Assembly (NCBI RefSeq): GCF_014845095.1
Contig: NZ_NKUG01000024.1
Location: 1-64,000, forward strand
Length of the DNA stretch: 64,000 bases
From: Methylobacterium bullatum
Lineage (GTDB): Bacteria; Pseudomonadota; Alphaproteobacteria; Rhizobiales; Beijerinckiaceae
Reading direction: 5' to 3'
Below are positions 8,118 through 18,800 of this stretch, piece by piece. Made by a program: the position numbers and the translations under genes. The notes beneath the pieces are model-generated. The model did no database searches, had not been told where the DNA came from, and worked only from the letters and a program-made list of their open reading frames with translations. Positions within the stretch are counted from its first letter, which is position 1. Every line of letters begins with the position of its first letter.

Positions 8118-11100
8118 CTAGCCGGAGGCGATCATGTCCTTGATCCGGCCGGCCAGCGCTTCCATCACGAAGGGCTTGGTCAGCACCTGCATGCCGGGCT
8201 CGAGATGGCCGTTGCCGACCACGGCGTTCTCGGCATAGCCGGTGATGAACAGGATCTTGAGGTCGGGTCGGGCCACCCGTGCCGCGTCGGCCATCTGGCG
8301 GCCGTTCATGCCGCCGGGCAGGCCGACATCGGTGACGAGGAGGTCGATGCGCACGTCCGATTGCAGCACCTTGAGGCCGGAGGCGCCGTCGGCCGCCTCG
8401 ATGGCGGTGTAGCCGAGCTCTTCCAGCACCTCGGTCACGAGCATGCGCACGGTGGGCTCGTCGTCGACGATGAGCACGGTCTCGCCCCGTTGCGCGCGCG
8501 GCGCGGCGGCGAAGGCGCCGGCCTCGTCCACCTCGGAGGCCTCGCCGTAATGGCGCGGCAGGTAGAGGCACATGGTGGTGCCCTCGCCGAGTTCGGAATA
8601 GATCCGCACCTCGCCGCCCGATTGCCGCACGAAGCCGTAGATCATCGACAGGCCGAGGCCGGTGCCCTCGCCGAGCGGCTTGGTCGTGAAGAACGGATCG
8701 AAGGCGCGGGCGATCACCTCCGGCGTCATGCCGGTGCCGTTGTCGGTGACGCAGAGGGAGAGATACTGGCCGGGGTCGAGGTTGCGCTCGCGGGCGGCAT
8801 GCCCGTCGAGCCACTTGTTGGCGGTCTCGATGGTGAGGCGGCCGCCATCCGGCATGGCGTCCCGCGCGTTGATGCACAGGTTCAGCAACGCGTTCTCGAG
8901 CTGGTTCGGATCCACCAAAGCCGGCCACAGACCGGCGGAGCCCACCACCTCGATCGTCACCGCCGGACCGACCGTGCGGCGGATCAGCTCTTCCATCCCC
9001 GAGACCAGGGCGTTCACGTTCGTCGGTTTCGGGTCCAGGGTCTGGCGCCGCGAGAAGGCGAGGAGCCGGTGGGTGAGGGCCGCCGCCCGGCGCGAGGCGC
9101 CCTGCGCCGCGTTGATGTAGCGGTCGAGTTCGGTCAGCCGCCCCTGCGCCATGCGGGTCTGCAGCAATTCGAGGCTGCCGGAGATGCCGGTGAGCAGGTT
9201 GTTGAAATCGTGGGCGATGCCGCCGGTGAGCTGGCCCACCGCCTCCATCTTCTGCGACTGGCGCAGGGCCTCCTGGGTCTGGGCGAGGGCCGCCTCGCGG
9301 GCCTTCTCGTCGGTGATGTCGCGGGCCACCGCGTAGAACACCTCGCCCACGGGCGCGCTGACCCAATCGAACCAGCGATACGCGCCGTTCGCCGTGCGGA
9401 CCCGGTTCTGGTGCCGTACGGTGCGGCCCTGCCGCATCGCCTCCACCGCTTCCGCGCTGTGGGGGAGGAAATCGGGGTGGATGATCTCCCAGAACGGCGT
9501 CGCCAGCAGGGTCGCCTCGTCGTAGCCGAGCACCTCGGTCCAGGCCGGGTTCACGTTGAGGAGGCGGCCGTCGAGGGTGCCCGACATCAGGAGGTCGGGG
9601 ATCAGCGTCCAGATGCGGTCGCGCTCCTTGATGCGCTCGGCGATCTCGCGCTCGAGCTCGGCCCGCGAGCGGGCCAGGACCTCGCGGGCCTCCACGATCT
9701 CCTGGATCTCGGTGCAGGTGCCGAACCAGCGCACGATCCGCCCGTCCGCGTCGCGCACCGGCTGCGCCCGCCCCAGCACCCAGCGGTACTGCCCGGAGCG
9801 GTGCCGCAGGCGATATTCGATGTGGTAGGGCTCGCCCGTCTCCAGGCTATGGCTCCAGACCGTCCAGGCCTTGTCCCGGTCGTCGGGGTGGAAGATGCCG
9901 TTCCAGCCCGCGCCGTCGGTGGAACCCGCCGGCACCCCGGTATAGTCGTACCAACGCTGGTTGAAGTAATCGTGGTGCCCGTCCGGCAGGGTCGACCACA
10001 CCATCTGGTCGATGGAATCGGCGATGGCCTGGAAACGCCCCTCGCTCTGGCGCAGGCGCTCCTCCGCCTCCCGGCGCTCGTCGATGTCGATGACCGAGCC
10101 GACATAGCCCAGGAACTCGCCATCGGTGCCGAAGCGCGGGGTCGCCGCGTCGATGGCCCAGCGATAGGTGCCGTCGGCCCGGCGCAGGCGGTACTCGACC
10201 CGGAAGGGCTCGTGCGCGGCATTGGCGGCGAGGAACGTGTCCGCCGCCAGCCCCTCGTCGTCGGGATGCGTCGCCTTGGTCCAGCCGAGGCCGAGGGCCT
10301 CCGCCTCGGTCTGCCCGGTGAACTCGTACCAGCGCCGGTTGAGGTAGATGCAGGACCCGTCGGGGATCGTCACCCACATCATCACCGGGGCGTGGTCGGC
10401 CATGTTGCGGAACCGCGCCTCGCTCTCCGTCAGCGCCTCGGCCTGCGCCCTGCGCTGGGTCTCGTCCCGCGCGATCCGGAGGAAGCCGGGCGAACGGCCC
10501 TGCGGGTCCGGCGGCAGGCGGTGGAGGGAGCCGGCGAGGAACACCGGCATCCCGTCCGCGCGCCGATGCCAGCGCTCCGAATCGGCGCGGCCCTGGTTCA
10601 CCGCCTCGGCGAGTTCCGCCGCATCGATGCCGGCGGCCCGGTCCTCGGATGTGAAGATCATCGCTCCGTCACGGCCCAGCGCGTCGGCGGCCGTCCAGCC
10701 CAGCACCTCGACGGCGCCCGCCGACCAGCTCGTGATGATCCCCTGCGGGTTCATGGTGAGGACCACGTGATCGCGCGCGCCCTCCATGACGAGGTGCAGG
10801 CGCTCCTCGCGCTCGCGCAGGGCCTCTTCCGCCGCCCGGCGCCCGCTGACGTCCCGGTAGAACACCGAGAGGCCGCTGCCGGAGGGATAGACCCTGACCT
10901 CGATCCAGATGTCCCGCTGCGTCGAGCTGTGGCGGTAGGTGAGTTCGGCCGAGGCCCGTTCCGCCATGGCGCGGCGGTAGAGGGGCCAGGTCGGCATCCG
11001 CTCGGCATCCGGCCACACCTCGAGGAGGTGACGGCCGAGGATCGCCTCCGAGGGGCGCCCGTCGAGGCGCAGGCCCTCCGCGTTGATGCGGCGGACGCGG

Positions 11101-11654
11101 AAGTCGTGGTCGAGCAGGAGGAAGCCCTCGCCCATCCCGTCGAGGACGCCGCGGACCTCGGCCTCGCTCTGCCGCAGCCGGCTCTCGGCACCGATCCGGC
11201 CGGTGGTCTCGGTGCAGGCGCAGAAGAAGCCGGCGACGGTGCCGTCCTCCTCCCGCACCGGCGTGTAGGAGAACGCGAAATGCGTCTCCTCGGGAAAGCC
11301 GTTGCGCTCCATGACGAAGGCGACGTCGTCCATCTGGATGGAGTGTCCCGCATAGGCATCGGCGACGATGGGGGCGAGGTCGCTCCAGATGTCGGACCAG
11401 ACCTCGGCGATGGGCCGCCCCATGGCGGCCGGATGCTTGGCGCCCATGAGCCGGGCATAGGCGTCGTTGTAGAGGACGATCTGCCCCGGCCCCCAGGTGA
11501 CGAACATGGGCTGGCGCGCGGCGACCATCATCCCCGTCAGCGTGCGGAGGGACGCGGGCCAGGAGGCGAAGGGTCCGAGGGGAGTCGCGGACCAATCGAT
11601 GGCCTCGATCAGCGCACCACACTCGCCCCCGTTCACGAGGACACTCACTGCCAC
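8118..11654 (-). CDS. Multi-PAS hybrid sensor histidine kinase with receiver domain
   Basis: This is a cytoplasmic sensor kinase of about 1178 residues with no transmembrane segment. About six PAS/PAC units occupy roughly residues 30-790. A dimerisation/phosphoacceptor domain follows with the H-box GGIAHDFNNLL. The ATPase domain has DNGTGM, FDPFFTTKP and GTGLGLSM. A C-terminal receiver domain (VLIVDDEP, then LLVTDVGLPG with the phospho-Asp, and the Lys in LTKPF) completes it. The frame is open to 11738, but GGAG lies just ahead of GTG codons at 11654 and 11648, and homology begins there, so I take 11654. No response regulator or obvious partner is adjacent; the ligand is unknown. PAS repeats of this number suggest integration of redox or light-like signals (inference). 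Confidence 0.9.
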   Translation of the reverse strand: MAVSVLVNGGECGALIEAIDWSATPLGPFASWPASLRTLTGMMVAARQPMFVTWGPGQIVLYNDAYARLMGAKHPAAMGRPIAEVWSDIWSDLAPIVADAYAGHSIQMDDVAFVMERNGFPEETHFAFSYTPVREEDGTVAGFFCACTETTGRIGAESRLRQSEAEVRGVLDGMGEGFLLLDHDFRVRRINAEGLRLDGRPSEAILGRHLLEVWPDAERMPTWPLYRRAMAERASAELTYRHSSTQRDIWIEVRVYPSGSGLSVFYRDVSGRRAAEEALREREERLHLVMEGARDHVVLTMNPQGIITSWSAGAVEVLGWTAADALGRDGAMIFTSEDRAAGIDAAELAEAVNQGRADSERWHRRADGMPVFLAGSLHRLPPDPQGRSPGFLRIARDETQRRAQAEALTESEARFRNMADHAPVMMWVTIPDGSCIYLNRRWYEFTGQTEAEALGLGWTKATHPDDEGLAADTFLAANAAHEPFRVEYRLRRADGTYRWAIDAATPRFGTDGEFLGYVGSVIDIDERREAEERLRQSEGRFQAIADSIDQMVWSTLPDGHHDYFNQRWYDYTGVPAGSTDGAGWNGIFHPDDRDKAWTVWSHSLETGEPYHIEYRLRHRSGQYRWVLGRAQPVRDADGRIVRWFGTCTEIQEIVEAREVLARSRAELEREIAERIKERDRIWTLIPDLLMSGTLDGRLLNVNPAWTEVLGYDEATLLATPFWEIIHPDFLPHSAEAVEAMRQGRTVRHQNRVRTANGAYRWFDWVSAPVGEVFYAVARDITDEKAREAALAQTQEALRQSQKMEAVGQLTGGIAHDFNNLLTGISGSLELLQTRMAQGRLTELDRYINAAQGASRRAAALTHRLLAFSRRQTLDPKPTNVNALVSGMEELIRRTVGPAVTIEVVGSAGLWPALVDPNQLENALLNLCINARDAMPDGGRLTIETANKWLDGHAARERNLDPGQYLSLCVTDNGTGMTPEVIARAFDPFFTTKPLGEGTGLGLSMIYGFVRQSGGEVRIYSELGEGTTMCLYLPRHYGEASEVDEAGAFAAAPRAQRGETVLIVDDEPTVRMLVTEVLEELGYTAIEAADGASGLKVLQSDVRIDLLVTDVGLPGGMNGRQMADAARVARPDLKILFITGYAENAVVGNGHLEPGMQVLTKPFVMEALAGRIKDMIASG

Positions 11655-12143
11655 TCTTTCTCCGTCGCGAGGGTCGATGCGGGATGGCGCGCCGCGGGAT
11701 CGGATCGCGCGCCCGCACAGGATCGACGTCCCTGCCAACGGCCAAGGTCGACCCGCCGTTCCCCGCGAGGGCCCGCCTCACCGGAGGGACGGCCCGGCCT
11801 CGACATCGCGGCCCGATGACACGAGCCGGTGTCCGATGTCAAAGTCGCGGCGCCCGCCGGTCAGTATCCCTGTTTGAAATGTCGTCCTGAACGATCGCCC
11901 CCACGCTCCCGTTCCGATTCCGAGTGGGGGAAATCCGACGCTTGGTCCCCATCCCTAAGCGTCCGAGGAGGTTGGTAATCGGACGTTGGCCAGTTGCCAG
12001 AACGTTGACGTTCGACCTTCGGAACAGGCCCGCGCCCCGATCCGCTCTCCCATGAACGAGAGGCGGCCGGGCTTTGCCAAGGCGTGCCGTCGCCCGCTCC
12101 CCTTGCGCCCGCTGCCCTTGCGTATGCACCCGTATCCGCGTCA
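11655..12143. other. Intergenic, no gene seen
   Basis: This separates two minus-strand signalling genes and should contain the kinase promoter. I see no recognisable RNA, gene or clear promoter. A GC-rich hairpin, CTGGGC/GCCCAG at 12273-12289, lies past the adjoining repeat, close to the stop of the CheB/CheR gene. Confidence 0.4.
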
Positions 12144-12253
12144 CGCTAGAGTTGCGCCCGACCACGTTGGGTCGGGGTACATCTCCAGGCCTTTGTTGTG
12201 CCGCGCTCTTTTTCGCCGAACCGGCATCCACTTCGGCGGAGAGCGCTCTAGCG
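12144..12253. repeat. Structured 110-bp dispersed repeat, copy 2
   Basis: This is the second copy of the element at 1-109, same orientation. It has a perfect 8-base terminal inverted repeat, CGCTAGAG (12144-12151) and CTCTAGCG (12246-12253). Both internal hairpins are kept. It sits just downstream of the CheB/CheR gene's stop. Confidence 0.75.
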
Positions 12254-12298
12254 CGGATGGACCACCAGGGTCCTGGGCGCGGAGCCCAGACCCCTCGG

Positions 12299-14866
12299 TC
12301 ATCCCTGTTCCCGGAGGTTCGTGAAGTTTGCGACGATCCCGGGCGTCCGGCTGCCCTTGGAGGACGCGGCCATCAACCGGACATGGTAGCGGGCGCCGTC
12401 TGTGCTCTCGATCGTCCGCTCGGAGGGACGGCTCGTTGCCAGCACCGTCGGGATCTCGTCTGACAGCCACGTCAGGGGAATCGGCGTCGAGAAGTTGCGC
12501 AAAGACCGGCCGACGTCGCCCGGCTGCAGGCCAAAGATCTGTGCCGCGGCGGCGGTGAACATGCGGATGTGGAGATCCGGTGTCAGGAGCACGCTGGCGA
12601 CGTTCATGCCCTCGAACAGCGTGGACTGGTCATCGCTCATCTGATCGATGGCCTCGATCTTGGACGTCAGCTCGGCATTCAACGTCTGAAGCTCCTCGTT
12701 CAGAGACTGCGTCTCCTCCTTCGAAGCCTCCAGTTCCTCGTTGGCGGCCTGCATTTCCTCGTTGACGGAGTACAGTTCCTCGTTCGAGGATTTGAGCTCC
12801 TCGAGGGAGGTTTCGTACTCCTCGATCACACCCTGAAGCCGCTCGCGCGTCACGCTCAGTTCGCGTTCCAGGCCCTGGAACGCCGTGTCCCGTTCATTCG
12901 CCTCCAGGGCCTGCCGCTCCCTTACGACCGGCGCAGCGGCTTCCTTGAACACGACCAGGAACAGTGGCTCAGTCGCGCCGGCCGTGTTCAGCGGCTTGAC
13001 GACCAATGAGATAGTCTGGAGCCGGCCGTCCGGCAGTTCGACGCTGATGCTGTCGCGAACGGCCGGGGTGTTGCCCTCTATCGCCTCGCGCAGCGCCGTT
13101 CGGAGATCCAGCCGCAGGCCCTTGCGTGCCATCGCAGCCAGCTCCCGAGTCGGCTGTCCCGGCACGACCTCCAAGTGATCGCCGATCCGCGACGAGTAGT
13201 GCACGGCCTCGCCCGTCCGCGTCACGACCGCGTGCGGCGGCGTGAACTCGGATAGCATCAGCGTCTCGACCGTGTGCCGCAGGGCCGCATGTGTCGTGAC
13301 GTGGCGCCGGTACGACTGGCCGGCACCCGCGAAGATCGGCGTGTCAGGCCCGGACATTGGTGGCAAGCGGGCCGGCAGGATCGCGTCGCGGGCCTGGAAG
13401 ATGCGGTTCCGCTTGTCGATCGTCTCGAACAAGTCGTCGAAGCGCGTCACGTTCTCGGCCATCCCGATGAAGAGGTAGCCGCGCGGGCGTAGAGCGTAGT
13501 GCAGCACTGGCATCAGTTGCTGCTGGGCTTCGACGCCGAGGTAGATCAGCAGGTTGCGGCAGGAGACGAGATCGAGGCGCGAGAACGGCGGGTCGCGCAG
13601 CACGCTGTGCGGGGCGAAGCTGCAGAGGTCGCGCACGGCCTTTGCGACCACCACGCTGTCGCCTTCGACGACGAAGTGCTGCGCGATCCGTTCGGGCGTG
13701 ACGGCGGACAGGTAGGTCCTCGGGTAGAGGCCGGTCCGGGCGACCGTGAGCGATCGCTCGTCGATGTCGGTGGCGAAGATCTGCACGCGCGGCGGTTCCG
13801 CCAGGGTCAGCATGTGCTCGCGCAGGAGGATGGCCAGGGAGTAGACCTCCTCGCCGGTCGAGCACGCCGGCACCCAGATCCGCACGACATCGGTCGACGC
13901 GCGCTCGTCGAACAGCTTCGGGATGACGTGGGTGGAGAGAGCCTCGAAGGCGGCGGCGTCACGGAAGAAGTTCGTCACACCGATCAGCAGATCCCGAAAC
14001 AGCGCCCCGACCTCGGCTGGGTCGGCACGCAGCAGCTTGAGGTAGTTGTCCGGCCCGGCCGCGCCGACGACGCTGATGCGCCGCTGCAGGCGACGCACGA
14101 AGGTGCTGGGCTTGTAACCGGAGAAGTCATGGCCGACCTGCGAGCGGAGGATGGCGAAGATCTCGGTCAGCAGTTCGGCATCGAACTCCCGAGCGACCAG
14201 GTCGGCCTGACCTTCCTGCGTGGCGGGACTGATGGCGGCGAAGCGGGCGGCGATCCGGTCGCCCATCCGTTCGGCCGTCTCGCCGAAATCGACGAAGCCG
14301 GTCCGCAGCGCGCTGATGGGCATGTCGGGGGCTTCGGGGCCGGAGCCATCCAGGGTCTGGGCCAGGGTCAGGCCGCCGTGCTCCTTGATCGCCTTGATGC
14401 CGATGGCGCCGTCACCGTCGCCGCCGGACAGGATCACGCCGACCGCGCGCTCGCCCTGGTCGACGGCCAGGGCAGTCAGGAAGATATCGACCGGCTTGGT
14501 CTCGCGGATCGCCGGCCTCAGCGGCTTCAACCTCAGCCGGCCGCCCGCGATGCCCATGACGAAACCGGCCGGCATGACGTAGACGCGGCCCGGCCGGACC
14601 GGCACGCCGTCGACGGCGACCTCGACACCGAGCGGCGTGAGCCGGGCCAGCACGTCCGAGAGCAGGCTCTTGTGCTCCCGGCTGAGATGCGTGACGACGA
14701 CGAAGGCGGCTCCGAGCGTCGCCGGCACCCCACGGAAGAAGCCCCGCATCGCCTCGATGCCGCCCGCGGACGCGCCGATGCCGACGATCGGGAAGTGGTC
14801 CTGGTCCATCACCACGTTCTGAGCCTTCGGATCGATGCTACGCCGTTCGTCGGGTCCCAGCATCAT
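12299..14866 (-). CDS. CheB-CheR-PAS chemotaxis-type fusion protein
   Basis: This 855-residue fusion begins with a CheB methylesterase domain at about 24-210 (GASAGG with the active Ser, THLSREH, SGGDGDGAIG). A CheR methyltransferase domain at about 225-490 follows (ACSTGEEVYSLA for SAM binding, SCRNLLIYL). A PAS-like region, a long Glu-rich coiled coil at about 640-735 (EELKSSNEEL and similar heptads) and a C-terminal PAS domain complete it. There is no kinase or receiver domain. Such fusions occur in non-flagellar signalling pathways of alphaproteobacteria, where they may modify or scaffold partner kinases. The six-PAS kinase just downstream on the same strand is a candidate partner. AGGAAAG six bases upstream supports the start. 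Confidence 0.9.
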   Translation of the reverse strand: MMLGPDERRSIDPKAQNVVMDQDHFPIVGIGASAGGIEAMRGFFRGVPATLGAAFVVVTHLSREHKSLLSDVLARLTPLGVEVAVDGVPVRPGRVYVMPAGFVMGIAGGRLRLKPLRPAIRETKPVDIFLTALAVDQGERAVGVILSGGDGDGAIGIKAIKEHGGLTLAQTLDGSGPEAPDMPISALRTGFVDFGETAERMGDRIAARFAAISPATQEGQADLVAREFDAELLTEIFAILRSQVGHDFSGYKPSTFVRRLQRRISVVGAAGPDNYLKLLRADPAEVGALFRDLLIGVTNFFRDAAAFEALSTHVIPKLFDERASTDVVRIWVPACSTGEEVYSLAILLREHMLTLAEPPRVQIFATDIDERSLTVARTGLYPRTYLSAVTPERIAQHFVVEGDSVVVAKAVRDLCSFAPHSVLRDPPFSRLDLVSCRNLLIYLGVEAQQQLMPVLHYALRPRGYLFIGMAENVTRFDDLFETIDKRNRIFQARDAILPARLPPMSGPDTPIFAGAGQSYRRHVTTHAALRHTVETLMLSEFTPPHAVVTRTGEAVHYSSRIGDHLEVVPGQPTRELAAMARKGLRLDLRTALREAIEGNTPAVRDSISVELPDGRLQTISLVVKPLNTAGATEPLFLVVFKEAAAPVVRERQALEANERDTAFQGLERELSVTRERLQGVIEEYETSLEELKSSNEELYSVNEEMQAANEELEASKEETQSLNEELQTLNAELTSKIEAIDQMSDDQSTLFEGMNVASVLLTPDLHIRMFTAAAAQIFGLQPGDVGRSLRNFSTPIPLTWLSDEIPTVLATSRPSERTIESTDGARYHVRLMAASSKGSRTPGIVANFTNLREQG

Positions 14867-15107
14867 GCGTTCTTTCCTACACCGCGTCGATCAATGCACG
14901 GTGGTTCCGGCCGCCCGTTGTCCCATCGCGCCAGCGACATCCAGCGCAGGTCGGCTTTTTGCGGTTTTCGCATAAAGCGAGCAGACGTAAGTATACCCTG
15001 AGCTCTAAGGTTTTCGCCTCGGAAATTGCCGAGAAGCGGACCTTAACCGATCTCCCGGGAGCGGCTATTCTGCTTCCAACCGGCAAGGCCTCTTCTTGAC
15101 CTTGCCG

Positions 15108-15509
15108 CTAGCCGCGGGTTCCCTTCGCCATGTCGAGGAGACGCTGAGTCTCTGCAAATGTCACATTCAGCTTCACTTGCGCATCGCGAAGCTCCACAAT
15201 CAGCCCCGCTGTGCGCCTCATCTCAGCCCGTCCTTTCCGGAAGCGTAGCTTGGAGGGTTGTTTTGAACGCTTTCGCCCGTGATCCAGAACCTCCGCGAAA
15301 GGCAGCACCATCAGAATGGTACCACGCGCGTCGGTGATCTCGAAGCCATACCGGATCGGGTTCTCCGCGTTGGAGGCCAGATCAGAGCTCATTCCCGGCA
15401 CGGCCTTAAAGGCCTCAAGATAAGCTGCCTCAACGCTCACGAGATCCAGGCCTGTATCGTCGCAGTCAAGTCCATCTGGGCCACGGAGGTGAAAGTAAAA
15501 CTGTGTCAT
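15108..15509 (-). CDS. Small DUF6894-like protein
   Basis: A 133-residue soluble protein beginning MTQFYFHLRGPDGLDCDDTG. This N-terminal pattern (short beta strand, then an Asp-rich turn) is typical of the DUF6894 family, which is multi-copy in Methylobacterium and rhizobia and has no known function. A helical C-terminus from about residue 85 has mixed charge. It stands alone between the CheB/CheR gene and sbcC. Confidence 0.7.
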   Translation of the reverse strand: MTQFYFHLRGPDGLDCDDTGLDLVSVEAAYLEAFKAVPGMSSDLASNAENPIRYGFEITDARGTILMVLPFAEVLDHGRKRSKQPSKLRFRKGRAEMRRTAGLIVELRDAQVKLNVTFAETQRLLDMAKGTRG

Positions 15510-15854
15510 AGACCGTACCCGGTGGACGTTTCTTCATCCTGCCAGCCTGCGCGGGTCGTTTCGGATGGTCAAGGCCGAGGCCGTGCCCCCCGGAAATCCA
15601 CCCGATCCCGCTAACTAGAGCCGTGACCTGGTAGCGGCTCTGGATTCCGGGCTCCGCGATGCGGACCCAAAATGACGACGTGGCCTGTTCAGTGTCGTGC
15701 CACATCCCATTCCCCCTGGTTCGCAGCCCTGCCGCCATCCCGCCGCGTGTGGACATCGTTGCGCGGCGACGGCATCGCCCTCGTCCGCCCGTCATCCTGG
15801 GCTATGACACTCTTCCCCGCATCCCCCTGATTTCTTGAGACGAGGCCACGACCC
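15510..15854. other. Intergenic upstream of sbcC, with repeat traces
   Basis: No gene is seen. AGAGCCGTGACC...GCGGCTCT near 15618-15646 forms a hairpin. The following GGATTCCGGGCTCCGCG...AATGACG resembles a repeat common in alphaproteobacterial intergenic DNA. The distal 30 bases should hold the sbcC ribosome site (GAGG, 9 bases before its TTG). Confidence 0.4.
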
Positions 15855-18800
15855 TTGCGCATCCTGGCGATCCGCGGCGAGAACCTCGCGAGCCTCGCGG
15901 CCCCCTTCTCCGTCGATCTCGCCGGCGGCCCCATCGGCGCCACCGGCATCTTCGCCATCACCGGCGAGACGGGGGCGGGCAAGTCCACCATCCTCGACGC
16001 CCTCTGCCTCGCCCTCTACGGGCGCTATCCGCGCGTGGCGACCGGCGGGCGCGAGCGGGCGCCCGATCCCGGCGGCGACCCCATCACCATCGGCGACGAG
16101 CGGGCGATCCTGAGGCGGGGGGCGACGGAGGGCTTCGCCGAGGTCGATTTCATCGGCCGGGACGGGCAGGGCTACTGCGCGCGCTGGTCGGTCTACCGGG
16201 CGCGGGGCAAGGCCAACGGCCGCCTCCAGAACAAGACCCGCTCCCTCACCCGGCTGGCGGACGGGACCTCCGTCGGCGACAGCAAGGCCGGCCTCGTCGA
16301 CGCGGCGATCTGCGAGCTCACCGACCTCACCTTCGACCAGTTCCGCCGCACCGTCCTGCTGGCGCAGGGGGAGTTCGACGCCTTCCTCCTCGCCGCCGAG
16401 GGCGAGCGCGCGGAACTCTTGGAGAAGATCACCGGCACGGCGATCTATTCCGAGATCTCGAAGCGGATCCATGCCGGGGCCGAAGCGCAGCGCGCCACGG
16501 TGAAGGAGTTGGAGGCCCATCGCGACGCCGTCGGCCTCCTCGACGAGGCGGCACGGGCGGAGAAGCACGCCGAGCGGGCGCGTCTCCAGGCCGAGGTGGC
16601 GGGGCTCTCCGGCCAACTGGCGGACCTGAACGCGGCGCTGGCCCATGCGCGGCGCATCGCCGACACACGGGGCCTGGTCGCGGCGGCCGAGAGCCGCCTC
16701 ACCGTGGCGCGCGAGGCCCTGGAGACCCATCGGCCCGACAGCCTGCGGCTGGCCGAACTCGACGCGGTGGAGCCCCTGCGCGAACCGGCGCGGAATGCGG
16801 CGCGGGCGGAGCGGGATCTGACCGCCGCCGAGGCGGCCCTGGTCCTGGCCCTCGCGGCGCGCGGAGAAGCCGAGGCGCGGGCCGGGGCCGCGCGGGAGGC
16901 CCATGACGCCGCCGCCAAGGCGGACGAGGCCTCGGAGATCGGGTTCAAGGCGTTCGGGCCGGTCTGGACGCGGGCGGCCGAGCTCGACACCCGGATCGCC
17001 GAGGCGGCCGCCGAATCCGCCCATGCCACCGAGGCGGCGACCGTCGCCGGGGCGAAGGCGCTGGACGCGCGGACAGCCCTGGAGGCGCTCGATGCCGGCC
17101 TCGCGGCGGCGGAGGCCGCGCGCGCCGAGGTCGCCGCCCGGTTCGCGGCCGATACGGGCGGCGCCTTCCTCGCCGGCCGGACGGAGGAGGCCGAACAGCT
17201 CTTCGCCAAGCGCGCGACCCTGAGCGCGGAACTGGCGGAGGCCAAGGCCATTCTCCGCGCGGCCACGGACGAGGCCTCCCGCCGCTCGGCCGCGATCGCC
17301 ACGGGGGACCGGGCGATCGCGCAGGCGAAGGCCGCGCGGACGCAGGCGGCCGAGCAGCGGGCCGGCCTCGCCGCCGCCCTGGACAAGGTCGGCGAGGCCG
17401 CGGCGCGGGCGCGCCTGGGCACCATCGACCGCCTCGCCGAGCACCTGCGCGAGGCGTTGCCCCTGGCGCGCGGCCACGCGGAGGCCTCCCTGGCCATTGA
17501 GCGCGCCTCGATGGAGGCGGAGGCCGCCCGCCGCGCCGAGGAGGCCGCGCGGCTCTCCGGGGAGGAGGCCGCCGCCCGGCAGGCCCGCGCCGTGGAGCGG
17601 CGGGCGGCCGTCGCCCCCCTGGCGGAGCTCGCCGAGGAGGCGGTCTCGCAGCAGGCGGCGCATCTGCGCAGCCTGCTCGTGGAGGACCAGCCCTGCCCGG
17701 TCTGCGGCGCCACCGATCATCCGCATGCCCGAGACCAGGATGGGCTGGGGCGGGTGGCCGAGGCGCTGAAAGCCCAGCGGGCGGAACAGGACGCCGCCAT
17801 CGCCGCCGCGCGGGACGCCCTGGCGGAGGCCGCCTCGGCCGCCGCCGCCGCCGGCGCGCGGGCGCGCAACGCCGAACAGGTGGCGGCGGCGGCGCGCGAG
17901 ACGCAGGGTCGGGCGGCCTCCGCCTATGCCGACCTGCACCCGAACCTCCTCGCCACGCGGGACGAAGCGGGGGTGGACGGGACCATCCCGGAACGGCTCG
18001 ATGCCGAGGCGACTCCCGCCCTCGCCGGCCTCGTCGAGGCCCTGAAGCGCGACCGCGCCCCGCTGCTCTCCGCCCTGGAGCGGGCCGGAACCCTGCGCAC
18101 CGAGATCGACGCCCTCACCGCGCGGATCGAGGCGGGAGAGGGGGAGATCGAGGCGGCGGAACTCTCCCGCGCCGCCGAGCGCGAGGCCCTGCGTCTCGCC
18201 GAACTCACCGCCAATGGCGAGGCGGTCCGCGTCTCGGGCCATACGGAGCGGGTGGAATCCCTCGGCCGCGAGATCGCGCCGTATCTCGCGGGCGCCGGCC
18301 TGTCGCTGGCCGATCTCGACCGGGACGGGGCCGGCGCGGCCGAGCGCGTGGCGAAGGTCGCCGCCGCGCACCGCGCCCTCGACCGGCGTCGGGACGAGCT
18401 CGACCGCGAGGTCCAGGCCCTCGCGTCGCGCCGCGCCGGCGCCGCCGAGGCCCTGGGCTTCACCCGCGCCGCCGCCGATGCGGCCGGACGCCAGGCGCTG
18501 GCCCGCTCCGACAGGCTCGCCGGGCTGCGGGCCGAACGGGTGCCACTGCTGAGCGGCGAGGAGACGGGCGCGCACCGGACCCGGATCAACGACGCGCGCA
18601 AGCGCGCCCGCGACGCGTTGAAACAGGCGGAAGAGGCCCGCGCCGCTGCCCATGCCGCCCTCGCCTCGGCGGTGACGGCGGCCGAGCACGGGGTGGCCTC
18701 CCGCGACGCGGCCCGGCGGCTGCGCGAGGAGGCCGATGCCGCCTTCCTCGCCGCCTGCGCCCCGCGCGGCGTCGACGCGGTACGGGAGGCCCTGGCCCTG

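Noticed and set aside
7980-11819. A 1279-codon open frame on the plus strand opposite the sensor kinase
   Set aside because: It is the high-GC antisense shadow of the kinase gene; the minus strand has all the kinase motifs.
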